A stretch of DNA of 64,000 bases. It comes from Peltaster fructicola. Its lineage: Eukaryota; Ascomycota; Dothideomycetes. Positions within the stretch are counted from its first letter, which is position 1. The number at the start of each line of letters is the position of its first letter. Position numbers and translations under genes: made by a program. The DNA lies in NCBI GenBank assembly GCA_001592805.2, contig CP051141.1, positions 1,054,001-1,118,000 on the forward strand. The letters are read 5' to 3'. A model generated the notes under the pieces. It saw only the letters and a list, made by a program, of their open reading frames with translations. It was not told the DNA's origin and did no database searches. This document shows, one piece after another, positions 1-10,180 of this stretch.

Positions 1-547
1 TGTTCGAAGCATCATTCTTATGCAGCAATCCCTAGTCTCCTACCGGCTTCCTGACCTTGATGTTACAAGCGCTGTATCACCAGAATTCACAAGCAGGCTA
101 TACAGAGGTCTATAGATGTGTGTCCTGTGGCGATTTGTCGGAGTTGTGCTAAGCTGATCTCGACTTGTAATCGCGAGATTGGCAAGGCTCGCCGCAGTTG
201 CGCATGAATTCCTGCCCGGAGTCGATTTCTTGAGGCGCATGTGTCTATGGACTCATGTCCGGACTGCTGGAGGGTCTTGTCGGTTTCCATCGACGTTATG
301 CTGCATACACACGATGCAGACCAGTTCGCTGCGGTCAAAAGCGCAAAGCGGAACATTTGGACCTCCGTAGCGCTGTGACGCCAGACGTGACTTCAAATAT
401 TTCCCTGGTAGCATCACATCAAACCACGCATCTCTTTCCATTGATACCTTTCCTTTCTGTCGATCAACCAGCCTTGAAGACTCGTCTGTGGTTGATGAGA
501 CGGACTTGTCTTTTGCAGGCTTGATCTTCGCGCAGTGGTATCACAAG
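1..547. other. Left-edge intergenic region upstream of TIM50
   Basis: No open reading frame here looks like a protein family I know. The part next to the TIM50 start (about 420-547) is pyrimidine-rich and is probably promoter and 5' UTR. An in-frame upstream ATG at 488 exists, but the targeting-signal-like N-terminus begins at 548. Confidence 0.5.
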
Positions 548-2350
548 ATGTTGCGACAGCCAGTATGGCGGGCACTTCGCTCGCATTGCGCCTCGAGCGG
601 CGCCGCCATTCCCTATAGTATCAGACAACCTGCTCTCCGAGCGTACGCGATTTCATCGAAAGGTCGAGGTCAAACAACACCTACGAGCTCGACGAAGGCC
701 AAGGGCCCACCTACTCCTTCACCATACATACCTGTAGCACGAGCGCCCACATCCAACCCCAAAACACGAGACACAGGTTTTCCATCAAGCTCCCAGAGCG
801 ATACTTCCATACCAGAGCAGAGTACTTCCTCCGGCATCGAGAATCAGCCTAGTCCTGCTCAGGGCATGCGACCACAAACAGGCACCGCTTCAGCACAACA
901 CCCTCTGAGCGGAGCACAAGCAGCACAGGAGCCGATAGCTCAAGAGAAGGATCTTGACAGCGCAGAGGGACTTCGAGAAGAGACACAGGAAAGACAGTCA
1001 GGCGCAGAGAACACGACCCAGCCGCAACAACCATTGCCAGACCTTCGTCAAGGCATTCCAAGCACTTTCGACTTCGAGTTCGGTCGTGGAAGACAAGGTG
1101 GCAAGGAAAACGAGCAAGGTAATGCAGAAGACGGCGAATCTGTAGGAAAGAGAGGTGCAGAAGAGGATGAGTATAGCAGAGCAGACTTCCAGACATCTAT
1201 CGACCGTCGACGAGCGGCACAACTACGGTACACTTATGCAGTGGCACTCGGTTTCTGTCTGTTTGGTGGTGCATACTTCGCACGACCATTCAGTGGCTCA
1301 GAAGACGTCCCAGCTGGTCTCGATAGTGCAGACGTCAATGGTTGGGCGCCAGGCAAGATGTATCGCCGTGTGCAGGCACGAATCGGCGACAGACTTGGCT
1401 ATTATACGGAGCCGTCCTTCCCAAAGCTTCTGCCTGACGTTCCATTGACACAGCGACCTCCTTTCACACTTGTGCTCAGTCTTGAGGATCTCATGGTTCA
1501 CAGCGCATGGGACCGAGCACACGGATACCGAATGGCAAAGCGACCTGGCATCGACTACTTCATCCGATATCTCAGTCCTTATTACGAGCTTGTGCTATTT
1601 ACCAGTGTGCCAATCGCAGTGGCCGACCCAGTGATCAAGAAGCTGGATCCTTACCATTTCATCATGTGGCCCCTCGGTCGGGAGGCCACCAAGTACGAAA
1701 AGGGAGAGTTTGTCAAGGATCTATCATACCTCAACCGAGACCTCAAGAAGACACTGATCATCGACACAGTCTCTGGCCATGTGAAGAACCAGCCCGAGAA
1801 TGCCATTGTTCTGCCCAAGTGGTCTGGCGATCCCAAGGACCCGAACACCAACGATCTTGTGGCACTGATCCCTTTCCTGGAGTACGTCGCCACGATGAGT
1901 GTAGATGACGTGCGAGAGGTCATTCGTTCCTTCGAAGGCAAGCACATTCCTACAGAATTCGCACGACGAGAAGCCATTGCTCGCGAGAACTTCAACAAGC
2001 AACTAGCAGCAGAGCAGTCCAAGAAGCCAAAGATGTCCCTAGGAGCTGTGTTCGGTGGCGGTCTTGGTATCAAGGCTGATCGAGCTGGTGGCATGATGCT
2101 CAATGATGGTCAGAGTGTTGCAGAAGGCCTCTCTCAGGGCAAGATGCTGTCGGATCAGATTCGAGAGCAGGGTCAAAAGCAATATGAGTTTCTGGAGAAG
2201 CAGATTCGTGAGCAGGGCGCTCAATGGTTGAAGGACGAGGAAGATGAGCAGAAGCGCCTAATGGACGAACAAATGAAGGAGATGAAGAAGAACCCTGTCG
2301 GTACACTGGCTCGATGGTTTGGAGGTGCAGAGCCACCCAAGAAGGAGTGA
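548..2350 (+). CDS. TIM50: Mitochondrial inner membrane translocase subunit Tim50
   Basis: Receptor subunit of the TIM23 presequence translocase in the inner membrane, contacting precursors in the intermembrane space. Intronless, about 600 aa. I start at 548 rather than the in-frame ATG at 488 because the downstream N-terminus (MLRQPVWRALRSHC) is a basic, hydroxylated, acid-free presequence. A long low-complexity linker follows, then one membrane segment near residues 226-245 (YAVALGFCLFGGAYFA). The FCP1/NLI-like domain spans about 305-450 (FTLVLSLEDL, KRPGIDYFIRYL, YYELVLFTS, LIIDTVSGHV). The phosphatase-type DxDx(T/V) motif is degenerate (LSLEDL), as is normal for Tim50, so it is a binding domain. 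The C-terminal tail is charged and helical. The gene converges on malic enzyme with 172 nt between stops. Confidence 0.93.
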   Translation: MLRQPVWRALRSHCASSGAAIPYSIRQPALRAYAISSKGRGQTTPTSSTKAKGPPTPSPYIPVARAPTSNPKTRDTGFPSSSQSDTSIPEQSTSSGIENQPSPAQGMRPQTGTASAQHPLSGAQAAQEPIAQEKDLDSAEGLREETQERQSGAENTTQPQQPLPDLRQGIPSTFDFEFGRGRQGGKENEQGNAEDGESVGKRGAEEDEYSRADFQTSIDRRRAAQLRYTYAVALGFCLFGGAYFARPFSGSEDVPAGLDSADVNGWAPGKMYRRVQARIGDRLGYYTEPSFPKLLPDVPLTQRPPFTLVLSLEDLMVHSAWDRAHGYRMAKRPGIDYFIRYLSPYYELVLFTSVPIAVADPVIKKLDPYHFIMWPLGREATKYEKGEFVKDLSYLNRDLKKTLIIDTVSGHVKNQPENAIVLPKWSGDPKDPNTNDLVALIPFLEYVATMSVDDVREVIRSFEGKHIPTEFARREAIARENFNKQLAAEQSKKPKMSLGAVFGGGLGIKADRAGGMMLNDGQSVAEGLSQGKMLSDQIREQGQKQYEFLEKQIREQGAQWLKDEEDEQKRLMDEQMKEMKKNPVGTLARWFGGAEPPKKE

Positions 2351-2522
2351 AAATCGTCCCCTCTCTTCGACTACTTCGCTCAATCTGGCGTATGTTGTGG
2401 CATTTAGCGCAGGGGATATCTCTATGCCACAAGGCTTGAGTGTACTTGTACATTATATTCGTAGGCTGCGGCCATTCAGCTCAAACAATGAAAGCATCCA
2501 TCCAACCCATCACCTATGCTCG

Positions 2523-4409
2523 TCAAGTTCGATCTACGCCTTTGGCACCCGCTTCACCTCGTGCTGCTCTGTCAGCATCTTCGTGGTGCACTCTCTTGAG
2601 TGCCCGATACTCAGGCTTCCACATCTGCTCCTTGATCCACTCTTCGAGCTCGTCATCTTCCGTTGGAATGTCCTTGATCTGGTTCAAGTCCTCCTCGACG
2701 GCTTGTTTGATGATACCCTTGGCAATCATCACACTTGTGTGCTTCACCTCTGCCAAGTCCGGTAGCAGACCCAGTGTGGGATCCTTGAAAGCAGGCGCAG
2801 TCTCTGACAGAGCTTTGACAGCAGCAACGAGCAAGCTCGGTGTGATCAGGCGAGGTCTACACAGCACGGCTCCTAGACCTATGCCTGGGAAGACAGCTGA
2901 GTTGTTGCATTGTGCAATATCGACCTGCTTGCCGTTGGTGGTGACAGCATCAAAAGGCGAGCCTGTAGCTGTGAGGACCTTGCCGTTTGTCCAGTCATAC
3001 AGATCTTGTGGTACAGCTTCGCACAGTCTTGTGGGGTTTGACAGAGGGAAGATGATCGGCCGCTCAACATGTTTGGCCATCTCTTGGACGCCCTCTTTGG
3101 TGAAGACCTTTGGTACACCACACGCACCTATCAGGATATGTGGCTTGACAACACTTATGATGTCAGCCAGAGACGATTTGTCCTTGAGCTCACTGAAGTC
3201 TGCGTCCGGCTTCGCATAAGGTTTCTGGCCCGATGTGAGCTTGTCACTGTCACTCTCGAGTAGCAGTCCGGGTCGATCGATGCAGAAGATCTGCTTGTAG
3301 GCCTCACTCTTGTCCTTCTCGCCTTCCACGGCAATGGCATCAGCAATTTGTCCAGCTATGCCGAGTCCAGCTGAGCCAGCACCAAACATCAATACTCGAG
3401 AGTCCTTGAGTGGTCGACCAAGGATGCTGGATGCAGCAAAGAGAGCAGCAAGAGTGACACATCCTGTGCCCTGGATATCATCGTTGAAGCAGGCGATCTC
3501 CGGAGTGTACTTGTCAAGGATCCTGCTGGCATTTGCCAGGCCAAAGTCCTCGAAATGGATCATTGCCTTTGGAAAGCGTTTTCGACAGGCTTTTACGAAG
3601 CGGTCGATAAACTCGTCGTACTGCTCGCCTCGCACGCGCTTGTGTCGTAGTCCCAGGTAGAGAGGGTCATCAAGCAATTCTTGATTGTTCGTGCCACAGT
3701 CGAGACCAACAGGGAGAGTCCTATGCGGGTGTATGCCTGCACAAGCAGTGTAGAGGGCAAGCTTGGCGACACTGATCAAGACAGCTCCAACTCCCTGATC
3801 GCCAATGCCAAGAATCTGCTCACCGTCGCTGCAGACAATGATATCTATGTCGTCCTCACCACCGAATCGTGCAAGGGTTTGTTCTATGTCGTCTGGTTTC
3901 TGCACGTTTAGGAAAGCTCCTTCGGGTCGACGAAACAAGTGACTGAAGTTCGCAATGGCATCGCCTTGTGTTGGGGTGTAGATCACAGGAAACATCTCCT
4001 TCAGATGATCCTGAATAAGTCGGTAGTAGAGAACTTCGTTCTGGTCCTTCATCGACATCATGAATGTGTTCTTGCCTATCGCTGAACGGCGAACTGAGTA
4101 CTGATCGTATGCGCGTCGAGCTTGTTGGTCCAGAGTGTTGACCTTCTCTGGCAACAGGCCGACCAGGTTGAACTCTTCGCGCTCATCTTCGCTGAATGCC
4201 GAGCCTTTGTTCAAGTACGAGGTATTGAGCAGTGCCGCACCAGATACTGCGCAGTCTATTGGTCCTGTAGTAGACAGAGGTAGATGCGAGAAGGTAGTTT
4301 TGTGTCTGCTATGGTTGGCGACAGCCATTATTGTCCTCGGTGTGGCCGCTCTTCGACAGGCACGACTCGAGCCAGATGCACCGAGCTGTAGCAACATCTT
4401 ATGTGCCAT
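2523..4409 (-). CDS. NAD(P)-dependent malic enzyme, probably mitochondrial
   Basis: Oxidative decarboxylation of malate to pyruvate with NAD(P)H formation. Intronless, 628 aa, a usual length for fungal malic enzyme. The first 60-70 residues are rich in Arg, Ser and Thr with few acids, resembling a mitochondrial presequence. The N-terminal malic domain carries FPVIYTPTQGDAI near residue 140 and the fumarate/malate-binding block ICSDGEQILGIGDQGVG. The substrate/metal region IHFEDFGLANA and FNDDIQGTG follow, then the Rossmann loop VLMFGAGSAGLGIAGQ near 338. NAD versus NADP preference cannot be read with confidence. The 526 nt upstream form its promoter; the stop faces that of TIM50. Confidence 0.93.
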   Translation of the reverse strand: MAHKMLLQLGASGSSRACRRAATPRTIMAVANHSRHKTTFSHLPLSTTGPIDCAVSGAALLNTSYLNKGSAFSEDEREEFNLVGLLPEKVNTLDQQARRAYDQYSVRRSAIGKNTFMMSMKDQNEVLYYRLIQDHLKEMFPVIYTPTQGDAIANFSHLFRRPEGAFLNVQKPDDIEQTLARFGGEDDIDIIVCSDGEQILGIGDQGVGAVLISVAKLALYTACAGIHPHRTLPVGLDCGTNNQELLDDPLYLGLRHKRVRGEQYDEFIDRFVKACRKRFPKAMIHFEDFGLANASRILDKYTPEIACFNDDIQGTGCVTLAALFAASSILGRPLKDSRVLMFGAGSAGLGIAGQIADAIAVEGEKDKSEAYKQIFCIDRPGLLLESDSDKLTSGQKPYAKPDADFSELKDKSSLADIISVVKPHILIGACGVPKVFTKEGVQEMAKHVERPIIFPLSNPTRLCEAVPQDLYDWTNGKVLTATGSPFDAVTTNGKQVDIAQCNNSAVFPGIGLGAVLCRPRLITPSLLVAAVKALSETAPAFKDPTLGLLPDLAEVKHTSVMIAKGIIKQAVEEDLNQIKDIPTEDDELEEWIKEQMWKPEYRALKRVHHEDADRAARGEAGAKGVDRT

Positions 4410-4935
4410 GCCTACCTATCTGCGCTCATGCACGTTGTAGCAATCTCAATGGCTGCTCAAGCTTTGTTGTCACTGACTGACGACATGAGACGCGTTGTCA
4501 GCACTGCTGCACATGCAAATGCCGAGTCTGTAAGCAGGTCACTTCCTGACAGTCCTGATGACACAAGGTTGTTCGGTCCGGTTATGTGACGACAGACAGG
4601 CCTTATCGTTAACCGGGTTGTGGGAGCGAAACACGTGCGAGGGAGACTGACGCAATCAGGATGGATTCATGACTTCATACGCCAGTGCTACGAGCATCCG
4701 AAGCCCAAGCACTATTCTCACCTGTGATGACATATGCCTAAGGCGGCAGTCCTCGAGTATCGGTCCGTTCGATGTCACCACTTGTCATGTAGATAACCAG
4801 ACAGCATTGCAGATATCTCCCAAACGCTTCTCCGTTGAGTATGAACGCCTGCCATGTGATTAAACATGAAACCTCGCAGGAGCTACATAGATCAACTCTT
4901 CCAAGGCTCCGATATGCTTGACATCTATGAGGACT
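4410..4935. other. Intergenic: malic enzyme promoter and 3' flank of the next gene
   Basis: The genes on both sides are on the minus strand, so this segment holds the malic enzyme promoter and the 3' UTR of the unknown gene at 4936. I see no convincing ORF, repeat or RNA gene. Confidence 0.5.
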
Positions 4936-5905
4936 TTACCACTGGGGTGAGTCGTATTCCTCTTCGTCCGTGTCATATTCCTCGCGAGGTGCTAGCTTCT
5001 CCCTGCGCAACTTGCGGTATGCACTCTGTCGACTGAGCATAGATTGCGCATCATTCAGGGTATAGAATGACGGCCTGATGTAAGAGTCGACTAGGCGACA
5101 GAGCCCGACGATGTCTCGGTAGTTCAGACCGACGAAAGGTGAACGGTCATGTGCGCAAGGGATAGCCTTGATGTATTCGTCGATTGCTTTGTGCAGAGCT
5201 GCTCGTGGAGGCCAAGCGAGCATGAAGTCGACCTTGTATTCGTGAACCCGTCTGACCGTACGCTTCATGGCTGCTAAGTTGAATGTGATTTCGTACACGA
5301 CCCCGGTCTCACCATCGAAGCCTGAAAGATGGGATGGGCCTGGACGAATGACCAGAAGCAGGCGGCGTACACGCATGGACTCATCTGGACCATTGAGGTG
5401 CTCCTTCAAGAAGTCATTGTCTTCGAGGTTGGCAAGGATCTCCCGCATGGTGTGACCTGCAGGAAGATCGAAGACCACCGCGAACAGCTTCTTGCTGAGG
5501 TACTTGACGGCGCAGTCGTTCTGTAGATTGGGAAATCCGACAGTTTCAGGCGTTGGTCGTGCATATTCCAGCACTTGTACTGCGCCGAAGCGTTCGCTCC
5601 ACGATGCGAAGCTCAGGTCCTTCTCAATGCAGAAGGAGAGGGTCTCCAGTATCACCTCGTTGGGAATTACCACTGTGTTCGCTTCCGAAGTGTCAGTCTG
5701 CTGTGCTTGATACAACTGCCGATACTTACGCTTCTTGGTTCCATTGATGTTATCATTGACAACTCTTTCGTTAGCATCGTTGGCGGCTGTGTCGGTAGTT
5801 ATGACAAGACGATGATCGAGTCCTCCATGCTCTGCTGCTGGAGTGCATCAGCTCGAGTCTCGTCTCCTCGCCGTTGTTCTTACCAGAGCTTTCTGATAGT
5901 GCCAT
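4936..5905 (-). CDS. Uncharacterised fungal protein with acidic tail (two exons)
   Basis: I do not recognise the family. The best model is complement(4936..5831, 5884..5905), 305 aa. A 22-nt first exon (ATG at 5905) is joined across a 52-nt GTAAGA...CAG intron with a CTGAT branch-like site, giving an N-terminus MALSESSEHGGLDHRL. Without this splice the main frame has no ATG near its start. The body alternates hydrophobic and charged segments (ITFNLAAMKRTVRRVHEYKVDF, ending before 20 residues of interest) and looks globular. The last 20 residues are acidic (EEYDTDEEEYDSPQW). No signal peptide or membrane segment is visible. It lies in tandem upstream of malic enzyme. The reading frame is convincing; the function is unknown. 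Confidence 0.7.
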
Positions 5906-6631
5906 GATGACAAGGTCCGAGGAGTCCTTCTCCAACAGTTGAGATGTTCTGCAGAGAAGAGAAGTGGAAAGCTGAGCACATAGATACCGAGGACAATCGC
6001 GTATCAACGGCGTAAACAAACTAGCCACGCACAATGACTGCGAGAATTGACTTGCAGCATTGATGGCACACGCCTGACTGTGTTAATTTGTGCAATTGGC
6101 TCTGCTAATGTGAGAGCGTCTGAAGTGATCTCCCCTACCTGCATATCACCACGCCATAGTGCAATTTAAGCATATGCTCAGCCAACCAGGCGAGCTGCAA
6201 TAGAGCGACGTGACCACACTTACTCGGTCTGCCAATGGCATGAGATCTGGATAATTGGTCTTTCTCCAAAGCGAGGGTGTTGAAGAGTAGTCACATAGTT
6301 ATGCCTGGTCTGCTGTTGTGAGGACTAGTGAGTGTCAGCGCTCCATATGGTTCCGCTATGCATCGCTTGCAAGACTTAAATCAAGCACCAGCATCAAGGA
6401 TATGTCCAGGTAAGCGAGGATCTCGCGGTCAGGTCACTAAAGTATCCGTCAGTTTCTGCTCGAGAACTTCACCATTCTCGTCCACACCACAGGCGTCTCG
6501 CTCCAGCGTAGTCAAGCGCTTCGAGCTACTTCTGCCTCACTTCAGCATTCGTGAGGAGTCGGACGTCGTCATCTATGCTGTGAGTCCCGTGATAGCGTTC
6601 TACATGTCATAGTTGTCTGCATACTCGACTT
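5906..6631. other. Intergenic region between unknown gene and GST
   Basis: Both flanking genes are on the minus strand. This 726-nt stretch holds the promoter of the gene ending at 4936 and the 3' UTR of the GST. A plus-strand ORF at 6328-6612 has no recognisable similarity and looks accidental. Confidence 0.45.
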
Positions 6632-7697
6632 CTACTTATGCTTGTCTTGGTCGGCCTTCTGGCCTTGCATGACCTAGCGAGTGTTAGCAGGATGCAGAAG
6701 AACAGCGAGATCGAGAACAAGTACCCAGTTTGAATGATGCTTAGCATATTCTTCCTCACCTTCCTTTGTCTTCATGGCTTCTTTCATTTCGAATTTCTTT
6801 GGCACGTCGACTCCCTTCTGAATGGCTGGCCTCTGTTGAATTGTCTCGAGCCACTTCTGGAGCTCTGAAAACTGCTTTGTCGGGACACCAGCCCACTCAG
6901 CCCAGTTGATCCAGCTGAAGCAGCAGAGGTCGGCGATGGTATACTTGTTGCCAACAAGGTATGGCTGACTCGAGCCGAATGCCTTACGTTGTGCCGCAAG
7001 ACGAGCGTCCAGAACCTCATAGAGACGCTTTGTCTCGGTCTGGTAGCGATCTATGGCGTACTGGATCTTCTCGGGAGCATCTGGTGTATATGGTCAGCCA
7101 CATAGCAGGGTGAGGCAAGATTGTGCTGCTCACAGCGATAGAAGTGATTGGCCTGGCCTTGCATCGGACCAATACCTGACTGCATCCATACAAGCCATTC
7201 GACGACCTCCCAGTATTCGTCTGTATCATAGGCGAAGCTTATCTTGTTGTCCTTGTCATACTTCTCACACAAGTACAGCTGAATGGCGGCGCCTTCGAAA
7301 ACTCGTTTCTCCTTACCAGCGGTCTTGTCGACGATGGCTGGAATACGGCCATTTGCTGAACACTGTGGTCAGCAGACTGAAAGCATTGTGGGAAGCGCGG
7401 TGCTTGTTCAGGAATCGAAGAAGGAAGTGCGTTGCTCGGTACTTCAGCAGGAGAAGGAAATGAAGTCACAGCGCTTGTGGCGGCTTAAACTCACGATTGA
7501 TCTCGAGATACCAAGACTCCTTTTGCACATTCTTGGAGATTTCGATATCGTGGACTGTGTACTTCACGCCGAGCTCCTCGAGAGTACAAGAGATCTTCTG
7601 GCCATTGGGAGTGCCGGAGGTGTAACTGCAGAGATGAGCGTAGAAACGCTTAAGCTCGTGACGTTGCTTACAGGTGAATATCAGTCTTCTCGGCCAT
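6632..7697 (-). CDS. Glutathione S-transferase (Ure2/GST-like), five exons
   Basis: Conjugates glutathione to electrophiles or reduces peroxides in the cytosol; fungal homologues are often induced by oxidative or xenobiotic stress. Model: complement(6632..6663, 6760..7080, 7134..7355, 7495..7625, 7672..7697), 243 aa. Exon 1 encodes MAEKTDIHL and joins YTSGTPNGQKISCTLEELG. The thioredoxin-like N-domain covers about residues 8-90 and includes NGRIPAIVDK with the cis-proline, then the EGAAIQLYL glutathione-contact stretch. The helical C-domain follows (YLVGNKYTIADLCCFSWINW, the GST N-capping region). All internal junctions fit GT-AG and keep frame. The last splice is uncertain: an alternative acceptor ten bases earlier gives a different short tail ending near 6636. 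Confidence 0.85.
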
Positions 7698-8260
7698 TTT
7701 TGAAACGATACCTTTTCAAGTTGAGGAGCACAACAGAAGTGAACAACAATGGAATGCGGCATGGGACGGCTAACGAAGAAGTATACGCTGATCTCGACAT
7801 GCGAGGCTTGAGGACTATAGAGTCAGGGCGACGTCATACAGTGGACATGACCATCGTGATCATCATCCGCCAGCAACTGCTGTCAAACAGTGCAAGACCT
7901 ATAAGACGTACTAGTGTGATGACAGCAGGCAGTCCGAGGCTCAAGCATGCCATGTGATTGACCAGCAGGTATAGCACGCTGAGTGAAGCAATCGTTGTGA
8001 AGCATTGCTGCAACAGTTGGAATCTTGCGGAGTAGTACTATCTACATTATCCCGTACTGCCTTGAGCAGTAGCAGCAAACTCATTATTTCTCCATCTTGA
8101 TTCCCTCATGGTATGTTACAGATTGCCCTCGGTGCTTCGTACGGCAATCATCATCAACGTGTCAATCATCAGCATGACAATCCAGCACAAACCTTGTGTG
8201 CAACCTCGCCATATGTTACAGGTCCCTTTTCACTCCGCAACGCCTCGCTTGAAAAGACGA
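7698..8260. other. Intergenic: GST promoter and NAB2 3' flank
   Basis: 563 nt between the GST start and the NAB2 stop, both minus strand. Nothing protein-like is visible. Confidence 0.5.
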
Positions 8261-9760
8261 TCAAGTGATGATCTCGGCAGACTGATCGGAGGTCTGCATG
8301 TCGGTGTCCTTAGCAGGAAGGATGAGCTCTTCTGTGCCCTCCTGGTGATCCTTGAGACTCTTCAGACGATCAGCTGTCCATACTTTGTCTTCGAACTTGC
8401 CGCGCTTCTGTCCTTCGACATGCTTGTACACACAAGCGGCGTTGAGACAAGGATTGTAGCGACACATGATCTTGGAGTGTGAGAACTTGCAGTTCTCGAC
8501 TGAGCAGTCGGCGCCGTTCCGGCATGCAGGCATATCAGGATGCTTGAATGGACAAGCCGGGTTGGTACAATTCGGGTAGAACTTGCACTCAACATCCTGG
8601 CTCAAATGCTGGCGTCGTTGAGCTGGTGATGGGTGTTTGCCAGCGCACTTGCGATTCTCACATGCTGCACCAAAATTGCAGCGATCGCTGGTGTCGAATG
8701 CTGTGCCTGGTGGTGCTGCTGGTGATTGATGTGCGTATGGGCAAGTTGCGACTGTGCATCGATCGTTGAAGCGACAGACTGTGTCGAATGGTTCCTTGTT
8801 CGAATCATCGTCGCCCATCTCGACATCTGGCTGGCCGTTTTTGCTGAACTTAGGCTTGTTGCTGACACGATCGAACAGACTCTTCCCTCTTTGCTGTTGC
8901 GTAGGTGCTGCATTGAAGGCTCCCATATCCGGGGCTTGACCGTTGAGGATTTGAGCCATCATCTGACTCTGCATCTCCATCATCTGCATGAGCTGTGTTT
9001 GCTGCTGTTGATTCATCACAGGCATGCCGCCATGCTGTTGACCTGGACGACCACCCATCATTCGCTGCATACCACCTGCGATGTTATTGCCACGGCCTCT
9101 TCGGTTGGAATCGCGCCCAGCATGTGAGTTGATGCGGCCTGTGCCACCAGCGGCTCCCTTGATACGCAGCATCTTGTCATCGCCTCCGCGATCCATTTGT
9201 CTATTCAGTTGTCCTAGCATGCGACCGCGGCCACGGCCATTACCTCCTGAGGTGCCGTCACGCATTGCTTTAGGTCCGCTTGGTCTGTCTCGTGTTAGCA
9301 AAGGCTGGTCTGAGACGATAGACGGTACTAACACTGCGCTGGCTGTCTGCTCATCAACCTGCATGTCCTGATCCGGCGTTTGCTGCTGCTGCTGCTGTGT
9401 TGACTGCTGCGCCTGCTGTTCAGTCTGTGCACTCTGCTGCTGCTGCTGCGTTGCGGGTCCGTTCTGGCCTCCAGTGGAAGTCTCTCCAGCGAGTTGTGCG
9501 GTAAGCATAGGTATGATGTTGAAGAGCCATTCCGCGAACTGAGCGATTGCTGGATCGTCGCTGTCATCGCTCAGCAAGCCTGTGCCTAGCTCAGTTATGA
9601 TTTCTTGCTTGTTGCTTCCGTGCGACAGCAGATTTGTGATGTATTCTACGAGCGAGTGATCGCTCTCGTCGGCAGCCCAGCCAATCTCGAGCAACTTAGG
9701 CTGCATCGCCTCCTGTAACAGCTGAGCGAGTGGCGTGTTAGCCTCAACGATCGTCGACAT
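8261..9760 (-). CDS. NAB2: Nab2-type nuclear poly(A) RNA-binding CCCH zinc-finger protein
   Basis: Nuclear poly(A)-binding protein acting in mRNA 3'-end processing, poly(A) length control and export. Intronless, 499 aa. Residues 1-95 form a helical PWI-like Nab2 N-domain (PLAQLLQEAMQPKLLEIGWA). A Gln-rich tract (about 105-140) is encoded by CAG/CAA runs. Gly/Arg/Met-rich and Q-rich segments follow. From about residue 323 there are five tandem CCCH fingers with Nab2-like spacing (CRFNDRCTVATCPYAH, CNFGAACENRKCAGKH, CKFYPNCTNPACPFKH, CRNGADCSVENCKFSH, CRYNPCLNAACVYKH). Yeast Nab2 has seven, so two may be lost or too degenerate to see. It is divergent from UTP18. Confidence 0.92.
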   Translation of the reverse strand: MSTIVEANTPLAQLLQEAMQPKLLEIGWAADESDHSLVEYITNLLSHGSNKQEIITELGTGLLSDDSDDPAIAQFAEWLFNIIPMLTAQLAGETSTGGQNGPATQQQQQSAQTEQQAQQSTQQQQQQTPDQDMQVDEQTASAVLVPSIVSDQPLLTRDRPSGPKAMRDGTSGGNGRGRGRMLGQLNRQMDRGGDDKMLRIKGAAGGTGRINSHAGRDSNRRGRGNNIAGGMQRMMGGRPGQQHGGMPVMNQQQQTQLMQMMEMQSQMMAQILNGQAPDMGAFNAAPTQQQRGKSLFDRVSNKPKFSKNGQPDVEMGDDDSNKEPFDTVCRFNDRCTVATCPYAHQSPAAPPGTAFDTSDRCNFGAACENRKCAGKHPSPAQRRQHLSQDVECKFYPNCTNPACPFKHPDMPACRNGADCSVENCKFSHSKIMCRYNPCLNAACVYKHVEGQKRGKFEDKVWTADRLKSLKDHQEGTEELILPAKDTDMQTSDQSAEIIT

Positions 9761-10180
9761 GATTGCGGCCGTGTGAAAGAAGGTAGAGGTGGCAAGAGGG
9801 TTGAAGTGGTAGCCCTCCTGGCTTTGACGACGTGAGTCGCGTGCCGGAGCTGTTGTCGATACCGTTCTTTGCGTGAGCGTGCGAAAAGGACGCAGCTGTA
9901 TCTGACAGGTCTGGCGAGTTTGAGGAGTTATAAGCGAATGGAAGTATGTGCAGAAGGATGGGAGGTGGTTTGTGAAGATTGCCTACAACAATGTTTCTGT
10001 TTCAAAGCTCACTTGCGCGACCGCTGACATAAACAGCACAAGCCACATCTCATGCAGGCTTTCGTCAAGGTTCCACAGTTTGCGCCACACTTCATGTGCC
10101 TTCGAAAAAAAGTCCACCACGCGCTGCAACACGCTGTTCCAACACCATACGAAGCCACTGCCTCATATCACGGCACCGTC
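9761..10180. promoter_or_regulatory. Bidirectional promoter region NAB2 / UTP18
   Basis: 420 nt between two divergent starts (NAB2 at 9760, UTP18 at 10181). I see no obvious TATA element. An in-frame upstream ATG at 10052 could extend UTP18 by 43 residues, but that stretch is low in family-like sequence and is treated as leader. Confidence 0.45.

Noticed and set aside
7283-7957. 224-codon plus-strand ORF over the GST gene
   Set aside because: Antisense to confirmed GST exons and introns with no recognisable domain.
9380-9450. CTG/CAG repeat as a mobile or regulatory element
   Set aside because: It encodes the expected poly-Gln region of Nab2.
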